Origin: Camelus bactrianus
Taxonomy: Eukaryota; Chordata; Mammalia; Artiodactyla; Camelidae
Direction: 5' to 3'
DNA length: 64,000 nt
Assembly (NCBI RefSeq): GCF_048773025.1
Contig: NC_133558.1
Location: forward strand, 21,000,501-21,064,500
Shown: positions 1-11,999 of the stretch, piece by piece
How positions within the stretch are numbered: the stretch's first letter is position 1
How the letters are laid out: each line of letters begins with the position of its first letter
Notes under the pieces: generated by a model
What the model was told of the DNA's origin: nothing
The model's input: the letters and a program-made list of their open reading frames with translations, nothing else
Databases searched by the model: none
Position numbers and translations under genes: made by a program

Positions 1-732
1 CATCCCATATGGTTTTGATTTTAACAGGATTGTGAAATTTTGTGTAATCTAATTGTGGATTATATCGTTTAAGTGTTTTTGTATGTTTTTTACCTCTGAA
101 TATGTATCTTTTTAGCACCTGGGTTTTATTTTATTTTTGTTTACACAGTAAAGTGGCATTTAACTTATTGAAAGTTGTATTCTTTTGTCTTTTATTTTAA
201 AAGTTCTTTGTACTACTGTGATAATGCTCTGTAATGACTATGGTTAAATTTCATTTAATGTGAAATATTTAAAGTAAATTTGCAAAACAAGAAAAAATAT
301 CTCAAGTTAATGAATTTAGCATGTTTCTATGTACAGGAAGATGCAAGAATCTGGACTGAATGAAGTTATTCCTTTGATATGCACCTCAACCCATGTTTTT
401 CTAGTCTCCTTGCCGGGATATGACCTTCTGTGGGACATAACTGAACTTGAGAATCTGACCTTTTCTTTGTCAGTGTTTCCCCATTACCACCACCTTTATA
501 CTCAGTAAGAATTAGGAACACAAGTGAGTCACAAATCTATTTAACTTTGAAAAGTATTTTACTGAAAGATAAGAGAGTTTGATATTTAATTCATGGGCAG
601 TCTTCCTGAAGAGAACACAGTCAGAAGTGCCCGTGGGAGTATTTATGGTTCAGACAGACACAGCAGGCAACATGAAGAACAGCACGTCAACTACGCGAGG
701 CAGGGAAGCAGGGGCACAAGCAGAAATTCAGA
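1..732. other. AT-rich flank, no gene seen
   Basis: Unique-looking AT-rich DNA on the 3' side of the class II beta pseudogene. I see no exon, RNA gene or clear repeat in it. The last coding exon(s) and 3' UTR of the neighbouring pseudogene could lie here or in 849-2117, but I could not place them. Confidence 0.4.
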
Positions 733-747
733 AAAGACAGAAACTAA

Positions 748-830
748 GGGGGAGGGTGTAGCTCACGTGGTAAAGCGCCTGCTCAGCATGCATGAGGTCC
801 TGGGTTCAATCCCCAGTCCCTCCACTAAGG
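748..830 (+). mobile_element. tRNA-derived SINE (camelid Vic-1 type)
   Basis: An 83-bp unit starting with an A-box-like TGTAGCTCACGTGG and carrying a B-box GGTTCAATCCCC, the internal Pol III promoter of a tRNA-derived SINE. It is flanked by a perfect 15-bp direct repeat, AAAGACAGAAACTAA, at 733-747 and 831-845. That is the target-site duplication and argues for a fairly young insertion. The family name comes from memory of the camelid Vic-1 consensus. The copy is short, with almost no A-rich tail. Confidence 0.85.
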
Positions 831-848
831 AAAGACAGAAACTAAAGG

Positions 849-2117
849 AGGATCTGCCTCCCAGGCACTGTGGAAGCCAGATCTCGATGGGTGACAGCTG
901 GCGGGGGGGGGGGGGGGGGCCGAGAGAAGGGAGGCTGGGAACCACGGACAAGAACAGCAGGACAAAATCAAGGAAAAGAGGGGACAAATCCCAGGAAGAA
1001 GAACGTTTGGGGTCAGTGCACGATCCCTGCAGGAGAGAGAAGAGTCGTAAGTCACACCAGTCCCTGAAGAAGACTCAGCCCCTGCCCTCCCGCGGCGCCG
1101 TCTGCAGCACCAGAACCCGAAGGTTAACCCTGTGTAACATCCGCTCCCCATTACCTCGCTGGACGTGAGCAAAGACGACACTCTGCTAAAGTGAACACAA
1201 ATCTGCAGCTCGAAGGGGCGTGTGGAAGGCAGGGGAGCGTAAGGAAATGCTTCTGTGGAGCACAGGTCATGGACTCCCCGGATAGGACTGTGACTACTGT
1301 CAGCTCCCCTACCAGCTAGCTCGAGACTACTTTCTATAATTTTGGAGTCTGGGGCATCATTCAAACCTCGCTGAATGGTTGGGTCTTATTCTAGGGGACA
1401 ATCTCTGAAGTTTCCTGCAGAGACTGCACAGAATGTTCCAGACATTTCCCCTGCCCCAGCTCACATGAATGAATGTGACATGAAGCAGGGACAAAATAAC
1501 AGAAGCACATTCGAGGGTCTGATAAACCCACTCAGCTCCTTTCCTGTAGTGTTTGTGTCGCAGTCCTGGGCGGGAAGAGTAGGAATACTACCTGTGGCAG
1601 AGCCTCAGGATAGTCTGTCATCGGCAAGAATGGGAAGAGAAGAGGAAGAAAAACTCATCAGCCTGGGTAGTGGGAAAATTCCATCTCTCTCTCTCTCTAT
1701 CTCAGCCTCCAAAAGGAAATGAGGGGGCAGCTTATTTCCTCCTCACCCACCCACGTACAGTGAGGATTCAACTGCCACAAAGTAAGATCACCCGGAAGTC
1801 ACTGAGCTGGCCCCCACAGGAAGATAAACAGAGACTCTGAGTCTAAGGAAAGAAGCTCAGAGCAGGAAAGCCCATGTTAATAATCGCGCACGAAAGTAAG
1901 GACAACATGAGAGCTTCTCTAAGGATAACCCCCCACCTCTCACGTCTGTGACGAAGCAAACCTGACCCAAGAAAAGGAGGTCTCTGAAGTCTCCCTAATT
2001 TCTGCAAATCTACTACCATCCTCAGCTCAGTTCCTTTGTGGGGTCAGGTAGGAAAATTTACAACAGAATGCCTCAGCCCTGCACCAGCCTTCCCCGTTTT
2101 CTCCCAAGGTGCCTTAC
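849..2117. other. Gene-free interval with a 17-G homopolymer
   Basis: Downstream flank of the class II beta pseudogene. It holds an uninterrupted run of 17 G at 903-919 and a short CT-repeat near 1685-1700. Open frames across it are low-complexity and have no recognisable protein. The missing last exon(s) of the pseudogene would be expected between about 1 and 2.1 kb, but nothing there is convincing. Confidence 0.4.
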
Positions 2118-3364
2118 CTTTCTTATTCCAAAAGTGATCGATTAGGCCAAAACCTAAGAAGAGCAGACCCAGCACAAAACCCCCAACTCCACTCAGCAGC
2201 TGGCTCTGGGCAGATTCAGACTGTGCCCCTGGGAAGTAAAGCCTGCGTGTCAGTGTCTGTCCTCATGCCCCACAGTGTTCTCGTCTGGAAACCTAGAGAC
2301 CAGCCCTGGTTATAAGAGACAGAGGAGCTCAGAGATCAAAGTGGGCGAGCGATGGAGGGGGGAGAGCATGCAAAGACCCCAAGGGGACAGTGCAGGTGGA
2401 TGGTGAGGGGGATGTTAGCTCCTCACAAGGTATGTCCATCTACAACTGCTACAGACCATCTTCAAACACCAGCCTTGATGTCAAAGCCCAGAATTTCAGA
2501 ATTTCAGAAGGTGCACGGCCAAGGCTAAATGCAGCCTGGGGAGTCAGGTCGTGTGAGGGGAGCACCATCATATCTTGGGAGAAAATGAGATCACTGTTCA
2601 ACATGTGCCTTTTGACGTGAAATCATGGGAGCTAGTCCTCCATGACTTCTAGCTCAGAAATTCCATCAGGGAGTCGTGCAGGAGAGGAGGTTATGAGGTA
2701 TGCAGGACACAGCATAAATAAGGAGAGATCCCCCCACCAGACCCAGAGTTCTCCCTGCACTTTGTGTTTTCTGCTGAGTCCGTGGTGTCTATGATGTAGC
2801 CCTTACGCCATTCTACTGTGATGGGACTCCGGAGGCTGGGGTGCCCCACATGGCAAGTGTAGATATCGCCACGCAGTGGTATTATTTCTAGCATCACGAG
2901 GATCTGGTAGGTCCAGTCCCCATTCTGAATAAGAGGTGTAAACACAACTCAGGCTGTCTACTCCTGTCCATTCCGGAACCATCTGACTTTAACTTGGCGA
3001 GGGTAGAAATTTGTCACCGAACAGACCAGCAGATTATGGTGGTTTAGAGCCTCTGTCCTGGCTGGGGAGACAGTCACTATAGGCTCCACTAGGAGGGAAA
3101 AGAGACAAAATTAGACAGTAAGGCAGCAAAGCGCCTGAAACCTCTCCTTTGATTCTAAAGTAGAGAAGATCACAGGTATTAAATAGTCGTCTGTTGGACT
3201 CCTAGCTCTGGGTTTAATTAGCTAATTGGTTAGCCCACTTTTCAGGAAAAGAATATCTTTATTTCGTGCTCACTGGTTTCTTGAACAAGATAATTTATGC
3301 GAAAGCTCTTTGTAACACAGACTGGATATCTCTGGTTTTGGTTTTGGGGATTTTGGGGGGGTTC

Positions 3365-3862
3365 CATTTTTTAATAGAAGTATAGTCAGCTTACAATATT
3401 GTATCAATTTCTAGTGTACAGCATGATGTTTCAGTCATATGTATACACACATATATTCCTTTTCATATTCTTTTTCCTTATAGGTCACTGTGAGATATCA
3501 AATATAGTTTCCTGCACTATACAGTAGAAACTTGTTGTTTATTTTATATATAGCAGTTAGTATCTGCAAATCTTGAACTCCTGATTTATCCCTTCCCACC
3601 CACCTTTCCCCTCTGGTAAACTTAAATTTGATTTCTATGTCTGTGATTCTGTTTCTGTTTTGAAAATAAGTTCATTTGTGTCTTTTTTTTTTAGATTCCA
3701 CATATGAGTGATATCATATGATATCTCTGTCTGACTTACTTCACTTAGAATGACAATCTCCAGGTCCATCCATGTTGCTGCAAATGGCATTATTTTATTC
3801 TTTTTTATGACTGAGTAGTATTCCATTGTATAAATATACCACAACTTATTTCTGACTGGATA
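3365..3862 (-). mobile_element. LINE-1 3' fragment, antisense
   Basis: Minus-strand L1 3' end in intron 2 of the class II pseudogene. Its minus-strand translation gives the end of ORF2 (IYTMEYYSVIKKNKIMPFAA), followed by the cetartiodactyl L1 3' UTR (GTGTACAGCATGATG on the plus strand). It is truncated at its 5' end near 3862. Confidence 0.85.
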
Positions 3863-4889
3863 ACTTTTAAAATATGCATATTTACATATTCGTGTGTGTA
3901 TACACACGTGCAAAGTGTGCTATGCACACAGTTGGGGGACCAGTTCAAGCTCCACCCCCCTGCCTCAGTTATGCTTACAGAAGCATTGCTCTTAAGGATG
4001 GAACTAAAAGGGTGAGAGAACTTAATAGAAAAAGAAAGAGAAGGTGGAGAAAAGGAGAGCATTTCAAGGAGAAAGAACCACTTCTGCAAGAGGAAGAACT
4101 AAGGAGTCAAACAAGAATTAGATGTCATAGAACGTTATGGAGTCCATGTGGTGTGAGGGACTCAGAAGCCCCGCCACATATGATAAATCTTGCGACCTGT
4201 GAAAGATTGACTTTCAGAGCGCCGAGGATGCCAGCGGCTGCCCCCAGTGCAGGGTTTGTCCTGCTTAGATTTCCACATCCTCCCATCTCTGTCCAGCCAG
4301 GTGCTCCAACGTTTTTTCCCTGGGAACTTGAAACCCCTTCCAGTCCCACCAAGATCCTAGAAAACCACAGAAGATCCCTTTCTTGGGGCCTTCCCAGTAG
4401 GATCCAGGTGAAGTCCATCCCGCCCATCCCAAACTCACCTCTCCGCTGACCGGTGAAGCCAGAAGTCCCCTGGTAGTCGTGCCTGCACAGCGTGTCCACG
4501 TGGGCCCGAAACACCGCCAGGAAGTCCTTCTGGCTGTTCCAAATCTTAGCCCACTACCGCCCTAGCTCTGATACAGCCACAAACTCGTCCAGGTCGCTGT
4601 CAAAGTGCAGGATCTCTTCCTTGTTGTAGATTTGTCTGACCACCAGCTTCACGTGCTCCGTCCCATTGGTGAAGTAGCACATGCTTTTAAACTGGTACAC
4701 AAAGTTCTCTGCGAGAGAGCCCAGCGGCAATAGATTTAGTTCAGCCTTGCATTCCCACCAACCAAATGCTTAGTGAGGGGAGGCATGAAAAAGGGAAGGA
4801 AAACACCAGTGCAGCTAAGTGACTGAATAAAATCTGCTCTCAGCCCTCAGAACTGTATCCCCAGGAAGGATTTAGGGAATTTCACTGTC

Positions 4890-6760
4890 TCAAATCCTGC
4901 AGTGAACATTAAAGAAAATCGAATGTAAAGCAAGAAAAATAATGGAACGATGGTTGGTAACGAAGGAATAAAACTGTCAGTATTTGCATATGATAAATCT
5001 GTGAATGAAGAAAATCCAAAATTATCTACTGCTAAAGGAATTTAAAGCAATAGAGAGTTCAAAAAGTAACTGGAATAAAGATTCACTTTCAAACATTCTG
5101 TAGACAAGAAACAAATTCTAAATACATTTTAATTATACCATTATTGACAGCATGAAAAATTATGAGTCTCTAGGAGTAAATCCTACAAAGGATATTAAGA
5201 CTTCATAAAGGAAAGGTACTAAATTTTAGGAGATACATTAAAATACTCCTAAAAAAAAAGATACATCTTGTGCATGAATTTAAGACAATATTATAAAGAT
5301 GACAATTCACCCAAGTGAATTTAAAATTGTTAGTTTTTTAATTATTTAAAACTTTATAAGCTGATTCTAAAACTTAATACAAGTACAAGAAGCAAAAATT
5401 AGTCAAACTACTCTTGAAGAAGTAAACACAGTGAAAAAAATTGCTCTCTTGGATGTCAAGATAGCAAATAAAACTATGGTAGTTACACGCTACATTATTG
5501 GCACAAACGTAGAAAAATAAACAGGTGGCATAATGTATCCCAAAATAATCTCCATACACTAAATTTATGACCAAGGGGGTGCTTCAGATCAGTGGGGAAA
5601 CAATGCTTTTGTTAATAAATGGTGTTGTGATAAACGGGTAGCCGTGGTGGGGGAGGGGAAGTTGGACACATTCCTCACACCCTTTACAAACTAAACCTGG
5701 ATGAGTTAAAGCCCTGAGTCTGAAATGCAGTCCTACCAATGCATTAGAAGATGAAATTAGAGAATGACTTAGGAAGTATAAAGTATTTCTTAAACAAATC
5801 ATTAAAAGCACTAACCATAAAGAGAAAAGACTGATTAATTCAACTTCATGCAAATTAACAACTGCTCATCAAAAGATATCATTAGAGAGTTAAAAAGACA
5901 AGCTGCAAAGTGCAAACAAGTATCTGCAAAGCATGTACTGACCATGGGCTTGGTTCATAATATTTTTGTATCTTTTAAAAACAAATAAGAAAAGACTTAG
6001 GTACATCAGTAAAGAGTAAACACCAGTGGGCGATAAACATGCAGAATTGCTTGTCTCGTTGGTAATGAGAGAAGTGCAAGGTGAAACACAGTGAACTACC
6101 ACTCCATACCCACCAAGCGGCCAAACACACGAAAGTCTAAAATACAAAAGTGCCAGGAATTGGGTTCCTTTATCAGCCACTTCTGAGAGCACATGGAGAG
6201 ATAATTAATTTGAATAACACTTGGGCATTCCGTTGTAAAGCTGAAGATAGGCATAAACGTTTGACACTCCAATTCCAGTCTGAGTATGTATTCTAGTCTA
6301 AAAAAGTTGCAGGTTCGTATGCTCCAGAATACATTTTTTTTAAAATGGTAGTAACACAAAAGTGCACATTAGAATGGGTAAGTACATTGTTGTACACTCA
6401 TCAAATGAAAACTACGCACAACGATGAAAATGGATGGACAACCGCTACCTGAAAGACCATGACAGATCTTCTCAAACATAATACTGAGCAAAAGAAGTGA
6501 GACGGAATATAGCATTTATAGAACATTTAAAGGGGGAAATACTAATTTATATTGATTAAGGATATGTTCATATATGTTAAAACCATAACAAAAAGCAATA
6601 ATATTAAGATTACAAGGGTGATAATAGTGCTTACTTCTGGGAAGAAGAAGAGGGTGTAATTGGGAAGAAACATATGTGAGTCTTTGGCGGTGCTCATAAT
6701 AGTCATTTTTGACCTGGTTATTGTTTATTTGGATATTTCTTTATAACTTTTGTTAAACTT
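4890..6760 (+). mobile_element. Old, degraded LINE-1 (plus strand)
   Basis: AT-rich stretch filling much of intron 1 of the class II pseudogene. It has scattered L1 ORF2-like text (for example the run around 5140-5230, AGGAGTAAATCC) and an L1-like 3' end with a T-rich tail block near 6690-6760. It is heavily diverged, with no open frame, and looks like an ancient L1M copy. Borders are approximate. Confidence 0.6.
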
Positions 6761-7793
6761 TACATATATGGTTTAACCAATGTCTGTACAATGTTATGTT
6801 TCAAAATAACCAGTGTAAACAAATTGTCAAATAATAATACTTGCCTAGAGTCTTGTGTGCGTGTGTGTCTTTTAGAAAGATTAAGTGAGGTAGTTTGTGT
6901 AATGATATTACTACAAGATTTGGGAATTTGTGAGTATAAAATAAATATCAATTCCCTTGGTTTTTCATCATTCTCATAGCCCTAGTCACCATCAACACTG
7001 TCCCAAGTTTGTATATAAACTCAGAGCTAGTGGCAGTCACTGCCTGTCCTCATCCCACTTTTCCTCTCACATCCTCCAAAGTTATCTCCATGAACCCATG
7101 CTCACACTCTTCAGATAGTGAAGCTGCAGCGGTCAAGGCTATCTTGAATTTCTCCAACCCTCTGTCCGATAGCACGTGAATACCACTTGCCCCAGAAAGT
7201 CCCTAGGGTAGTAAATCCTTTTAACTCACTCTCTGAGGTGCTTTAATGCATCCCATTTTGCCTTGCACCTGGTATAGAAATGGACTTCCTCTTTTTCTTC
7301 CAACTCTGAGATCCCAATGTCTTTCCCACAGGAGAAGCTAGTCTCCCTCCAACTGCAGAGATTGAAAACAGGAATCTAGCAAAATTCTTTTTCCTGTGGA
7401 GGAGAAATCCGGACTGTGATAGGAGCCCTTCCAAAGTCTACCTGGGATTTTTTCAGAGGGCAACACACCCCACTCTAAGCCCCAGAGTCCAGGAAATTAG
7501 TTCCCAGATCTGGGATCTCTGAAGAGAAGCTGTCTAGCACTTACTTGGAGCACCTCTGCCGTGAGCCATGGAAGTCCTCAGCACCATGAAAACAACCATC
7601 ACAATACCAGCCGCCGTCCAAGGGTTCCTGGAAATGGTCACCCTCATCCTTCCACCCTGGAAACAGGAACGATTTAGCAAAAGCATCAGCAGTCCCCACA
7701 GCTGCAGCCAATTCACCTGATGTTTCACTTTGCAGACAATGAAAATGAGGAAACCTTCTATGAATGTTAGGATTGGTCAGTACCTAGGGAAAA

Positions 7794-7835
7794 AGCCAAT
7801 CAATCCAATAACTTAGGCTCTCATTTGTCTCTGGG
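7794..7835 (-). promoter_or_regulatory. SXY-type class II promoter of the beta pseudogene
   Basis: About 150-190 bp upstream of the pseudogene ATG. Read on the minus strand there is an X1-like box CCCAGAGACAAATGAGA (7819-7835), then 15 bp, then a Y box TTGATTGGCT (7794-7803). Spacing and order match the class II module bound by RFX, CREB and NF-Y that recruits CIITA. A possible W/S box (GAACTTTCCTT) lies further upstream. The module looks usable although the gene is broken. Confidence 0.7.
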
Positions 7836-8254
7836 TAAACACCTTTAAGGAAAGTTCTCGATTCAAAAATTATTCATGGACCACCTACATGGTGCCCAAC
7901 ACTATGTCATCGCCAAATATCACTGAACTGGGTGATAGGCTGAAAAGATGTTTGGAGGTTTAAGGAACCAGAAGAAGAAAGTGATGTGCAGTATTTCTTA
8001 CTGGGACATTTATCTAATTTATCTGGTTCTTATATTTTGGGTTTGATAGTAGGGAGGTGGAAGGAAATGGAGTGATATTCTCTGGGAGAGAAAATAATCG
8101 TCTAAAAGCTGTTCATTACCTTCCTTGACTTGGCCAGTATGAGACACCACAGGATACAATGTAAAAAGCAACAGATTTTGAGAAAAATGTACTTGTATCA
8201 CAAAAAAATTATAAACTTTATAACCATCAATTACATAATCTCTGTTAGCTTCAG

Positions 8255-9245
8255 TCTTTTTTTTTTTTGAGGTAACATTGGAGTTTTTAATTTTTATTTT
8301 TATTTTCTGATTTACAATGTTGTATTAGTTTCTGGTGTACAGCATAGTGATTCAGTTATACATATATATACATATACATATACATATTCTTTTTCATATT
8401 CTTTTTCATTACAAGTTAATCTAAGCCATTGAATATAGTTCTCTGTGGGTAACACTGGTTTATAACATTATGTAAGTTTCACATGTACAACATTATCTAT
8501 CAACTTCTGTATACACCACAACATGCTCACCAACAAAAGTCTACTTTCCATCTCTCACCTTACAATTGACTCCCTTTACTCATTTTGCCCTCTCCCCATC
8601 CCCACTGGTAAACACCAATTTGCTTTTTGTATCTATGTGTTCGTTTTCATTTGGTTTTGTTGTATGTTTATTTTTTTATATTTCACATATGAGTGAAATC
8701 ATACTTTATTTGTGTTTCTCTGTCTGACTTATTTCACTATGCTCAATACCTTCAAGGTTCATCCATACAGTCACAAATGACAAGATTTCATCCTTTTTTA
8801 TGGCTGAGTAGTAGTCCATTGTGTGTGTGCTGTGTATACACATATACACCACATTTCTTTATCCATTCATCCATTCATCCACTTAGATTGTTTCCATATG
8901 TTGGCTGTTATAAATAGTGCTGCAATGAACATTGGGGTGCATGTATCTTTTTGAATTAGCTTTTTTGTAATCTGTGGATAAATACCCTAAAGTGGAGTGG
9001 CTGAACTATAAGGCAGTTTTATTCTTAATGTTTTGAAGAATCTCTGTACTATTTTCCACAGCAGCTGCACTAATCTGCTTGCCCCCAACAGTGTAGGAGG
9101 GTCCCCTTTTCTCCACATCCTTGCTCACACCTACCTGTCTTTTTGAGCACAGCCATTCTAACAGACATGACATGCTAGCTCATTGTGGTTTTGATTGGCA
9201 TTTCCTCAATAATTAATGGTGTTGAACATCTTTTCATGTGCCTGT
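8255..9245 (-). mobile_element. LINE-1 3' portion, antisense
   Basis: Begins at a plus-strand T-run (8258-8268), the reverse of a poly-A tail. It continues through the L1 3' UTR (TTTCTGGTGTACAGCATAGT) and ORF2 C-terminal region and ends near 9245 after GTTGAACATCTTTTCATGTG. It is a 5'-truncated minus-strand L1 between the pseudogene promoter and DOB. Confidence 0.85.
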
Positions 9246-11560
9246 GGCCTGAGACACCTCATGGCAATTGGGCAGGTGGCCAGTGCCCTGAGGTCACAGT
9301 ATAGCCAATTTGCCAAATGGACTTGCTTCTTGTTGACTCTTAAGTTTTAATTAACCAGATTTTGGGTGGTGTCCATAAGATCATTTTATAGAGTATTAAA
9401 TTTTAATTTGTCTTTCACCTGGGTCCCTGTCACTGCAGCTGCAGACTTCCTCAGTAAAGGCGGTAATTAAGAACGGTAGCCTAAGCAAGGTGGGGTTTGA
9501 GGAGGGGAGACCGGCAGTGAGGAAACAGAAGCAGGGATCTTCCGTGGCTGGGCTGGAAAGCTTCTCACCACCTCTTCTCTCTTCGCTGAGGGAGGGAGAT
9601 CCCCCCATTGTTCCTTTCAGAGCCTTGTAGACCGAGGTAATGTAAGAAAAAAAAAAAAGAGATGCGAAGGCTACGTGGGGAAAGCCCCTTAGAAAACGTC
9701 AGGTTTCTACCGGGATTCCCTCCACGGACGAAGTGGAGAAAACCAACTTAAATTCCGGTCTCGATCGCCGTCTGGTGGTAGAAGTGCCACATCACATCCT
9801 CGGAGTAATGACCCAGCGTTGCAAAACAAACGCATACTCAAGTTTAAGATTGCTAAATTTCTTAACTTTTTCCAACTGGAATTTTATTTAACCTAGCATT
9901 GTGACCATGTCCGTCACTTTGACATGAAACTCTATAGTCTTCTTTCAGCTCATCTCTGGTTTACTGAGGATGCCCTAGATGAGATCTTTCTGCCCTCCAA
10001 TTTTCCCCTCCCTACCCACCACCACCACCACCATGCAAGACCTATGACTGCCTCTCCTACCTTACCTTCCTCTCCAAAGCATACTCTGGGGCTCAACCCT
10101 AAGAGGTCTCCACACCTCCCAAGGACAATGGTGAAAACGAAGAGGAAGACTTTCTGATGGAGCAAGGTGGCAGAAACGCAACTTCAGGCCAAATTCTGGG
10201 CAAAATCTTTACTGCCAGAGACACTCCATAGATCTTACTCTTTTAGAAATAATATGCCTGCAATTAATCGATACCAAAAATGGCTGATTCCAGATTTGGA
10301 CAGGAAATGTACAGGATGAACCTGGAGCATTTTGTCATACCGGATAACAAAGAAACTATCAAAAGACTTGTGTCAGACAAACTCAGCAGTCACTCGAACA
10401 AGTTTCTCTTGACCAAAGATTATACATTTGAACTTCAACATGGACAAAAGATTTCAATGAGTTAAAATCCATCAAATGCATTTAGATCCTTGACTTTTTG
10501 ATACTACAAAAAAATTAAAAGTAAAACCTAATTGCTCACTTTTGGATAACAGTTGGGGAGGAAATACATTAACCTGAAAACTAGTAAATAAAGGGAAAGA
10601 ATTCAACATTGATCCTTCTTTCCAGAGTATCACTGGGCAACCACTAGTAAACAAAGGGAAGTGTCTCTTTAGAGAAGTAATAAAGCATATACATGAAGAA
10701 GGAATTATAGAATTAGCACATTCTCATTCTGCAATTCCCAGCGAATTAAAGGACTCAGGCAAAAGCATCTGAGGTTATTAACAACATAAAATGAGAGACA
10801 ACTGGACATTATGTGCCTCGTGGTGAGACGACACCACCACCAATAGACTTTCCAGAGGGAATGAAACCTAAGTCTGACCCAGCCTCTGCATCCGGGTGCC
10901 AATTTGTAGGACATGCAGAGGACAGAGGGACACGTCAAACTGCAACAGGTGTCGGCAATCGGCAAAATCCAGACTGTGGAAAACTGCAGGTCAAATGGCA
11001 CAGGCTTTTCAACATATTAACCATAAGAAAAAGAAAGGGATGGAGGAGAAACCTGTAAAATAAAAGAGACATTAAAAAAAATTACACCTACGGTGTCCAA
11101 GAATTCACACTTGAATGAACAAACTATGAAGAAACACTCCGAGGTGGTCGCCGTAGCAGCCATAAAGTGACTGCTTTTAGAAGGTGAGGGGCTTGACTGG
11201 TCTGCAGCCCACGGAGACTTCCGCCGTGGCTGGAAGTTCTGTTTCTTAAACTGAGTGTTGATTATAGGGATTTCGCCTTAAGTAACTTATTGGGGGAGAA
11301 AAAAGGAGAAAGTAAAATTCACCCATTGCCTAAAGATAAGTGCTACGGAACTTTTGAAGTACATCCTTCCAAGTTTTTTTCTAAACATATACTCATAAAC
11401 ATATATATGTTTCCAAAGATAAGTTGATGTTGTGTATGCTATGCATAGTGTGTTGTAGTCTTTTTCACTTATTAGTATGTTGTGAGTGTTTTTCCACGTA
11501 AATACATATCAACTTGCAAAAAAATAATTTATTGAGTTATACATTTTATGTGGTTACCTG
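9246..11560. other. DOB downstream interval; no gene seen
   Basis: Contains a CAC trinucleotide run (10018-10035) and a block at about 10180-11080 that reads like an old interspersed repeat or degraded retrocopy. A 60-codon open segment begins MADSRFGQEMYRMNLEHFV at 10280; I do not recognise it. Part of this block (10565-10740) resembles 27905-28070 in TAP2 intron 7. Nothing else gene-like is visible. Confidence 0.4.
10180..11080 (+). repeat. Unidentified old interspersed repeat or retrocopy
   Basis: Within this block AAACTAGTAAATAAAGGGAA (from about 10577) matches a near-identical string in TAP2 intron 7 (near 27917), and the following 140 bp stay alignable by eye. Two diverged copies in one window point to a dispersed repeat rather than a single-copy gene. 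Family not recognised. Confidence 0.45.
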
Positions 11561-11569
11561 TATCTCAAT

Positions 11570-11575
11570 TTTATT
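11570..11575 (-). terminator. Candidate DOB poly-A signal
   Basis: AATAAA on the minus strand, about 425 bp after the DOB stop. A second AATAAA lies at 11528-11533. Which one is used cannot be told from the sequence. Confidence 0.4.
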
Positions 11576-11999
11576 TTAAAGGAAAAAAGGCCAAAAACAA
11601 CGAAAAGAAAGCAGTGACTATCTGAGCATTTGTCTTCTGAAGTCTGTGGAGACGGCAGTTGGAAGAGAGAAAGACAGAGATGACAGCTACGGGGTTGGGG
11701 CTGGACCACAGAAAAGTAAACCGTTTTGAACTGGAAGGAGCTAGGTCTCAGGGGAATTTCTGGACACTGTCCTTGGAAATGGGGACTAAGGACACAGACA
11801 TGCAGGAGAAAGAAGGGAAGAAGGGTTAGGGATGCTGGTCTCAGAACACAGAATTCTAGAATCTGTTCAGGGCTCCTCCAAGACCTCACGGGAAAAAATC
11901 ATCCAGAACTTTGACCTCATGAATGTCCTCTACTTAGTCCGGGACCCAGACCACTCGGTCCTGCTTCCAGCTCCAGGGGGAGAAGCTTCAGTTAGGACC

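Larger units (their letters stand above)
2118..7647 (-). pseudogene. MHC class II beta-chain pseudogene, DQB/DYB-like
   Basis: Four exons are placed on the minus strand: exon 1 (signal peptide) 7545-7647, exon 2 (beta-1) 4439-4708, exon 3 (beta-2) 2807-3088, exon 4 (connecting peptide/TM) 2118-2228. The last three are 270, 282 and 111 bp, the normal class II beta sizes; all AG/GT splice dinucleotides and phases hold. Beta-1 reads [17 protein letters not shown], and beta-2 has [18 protein letters not shown] and [16 protein letters not shown], closest to DQB. The TM exon reads [20 protein letters not shown] and ends more like DRB (HFWNKKG). The gene is broken: one stop follows LGR in beta-1, and beta-2 has two stops where DQB reads QEETAG. 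Exons 5-6 were not found. Position beside DOB matches human DQB2 and pig DYB, so the DYB assignment is inference. LINE-1 pieces fill introns 1 and 2. Confidence 0.85.

Noticed and set aside
9924-10157. Open frame with a poly-His run
   Set aside because: The His run is only the CAC trinucleotide repeat at 10018-10035.
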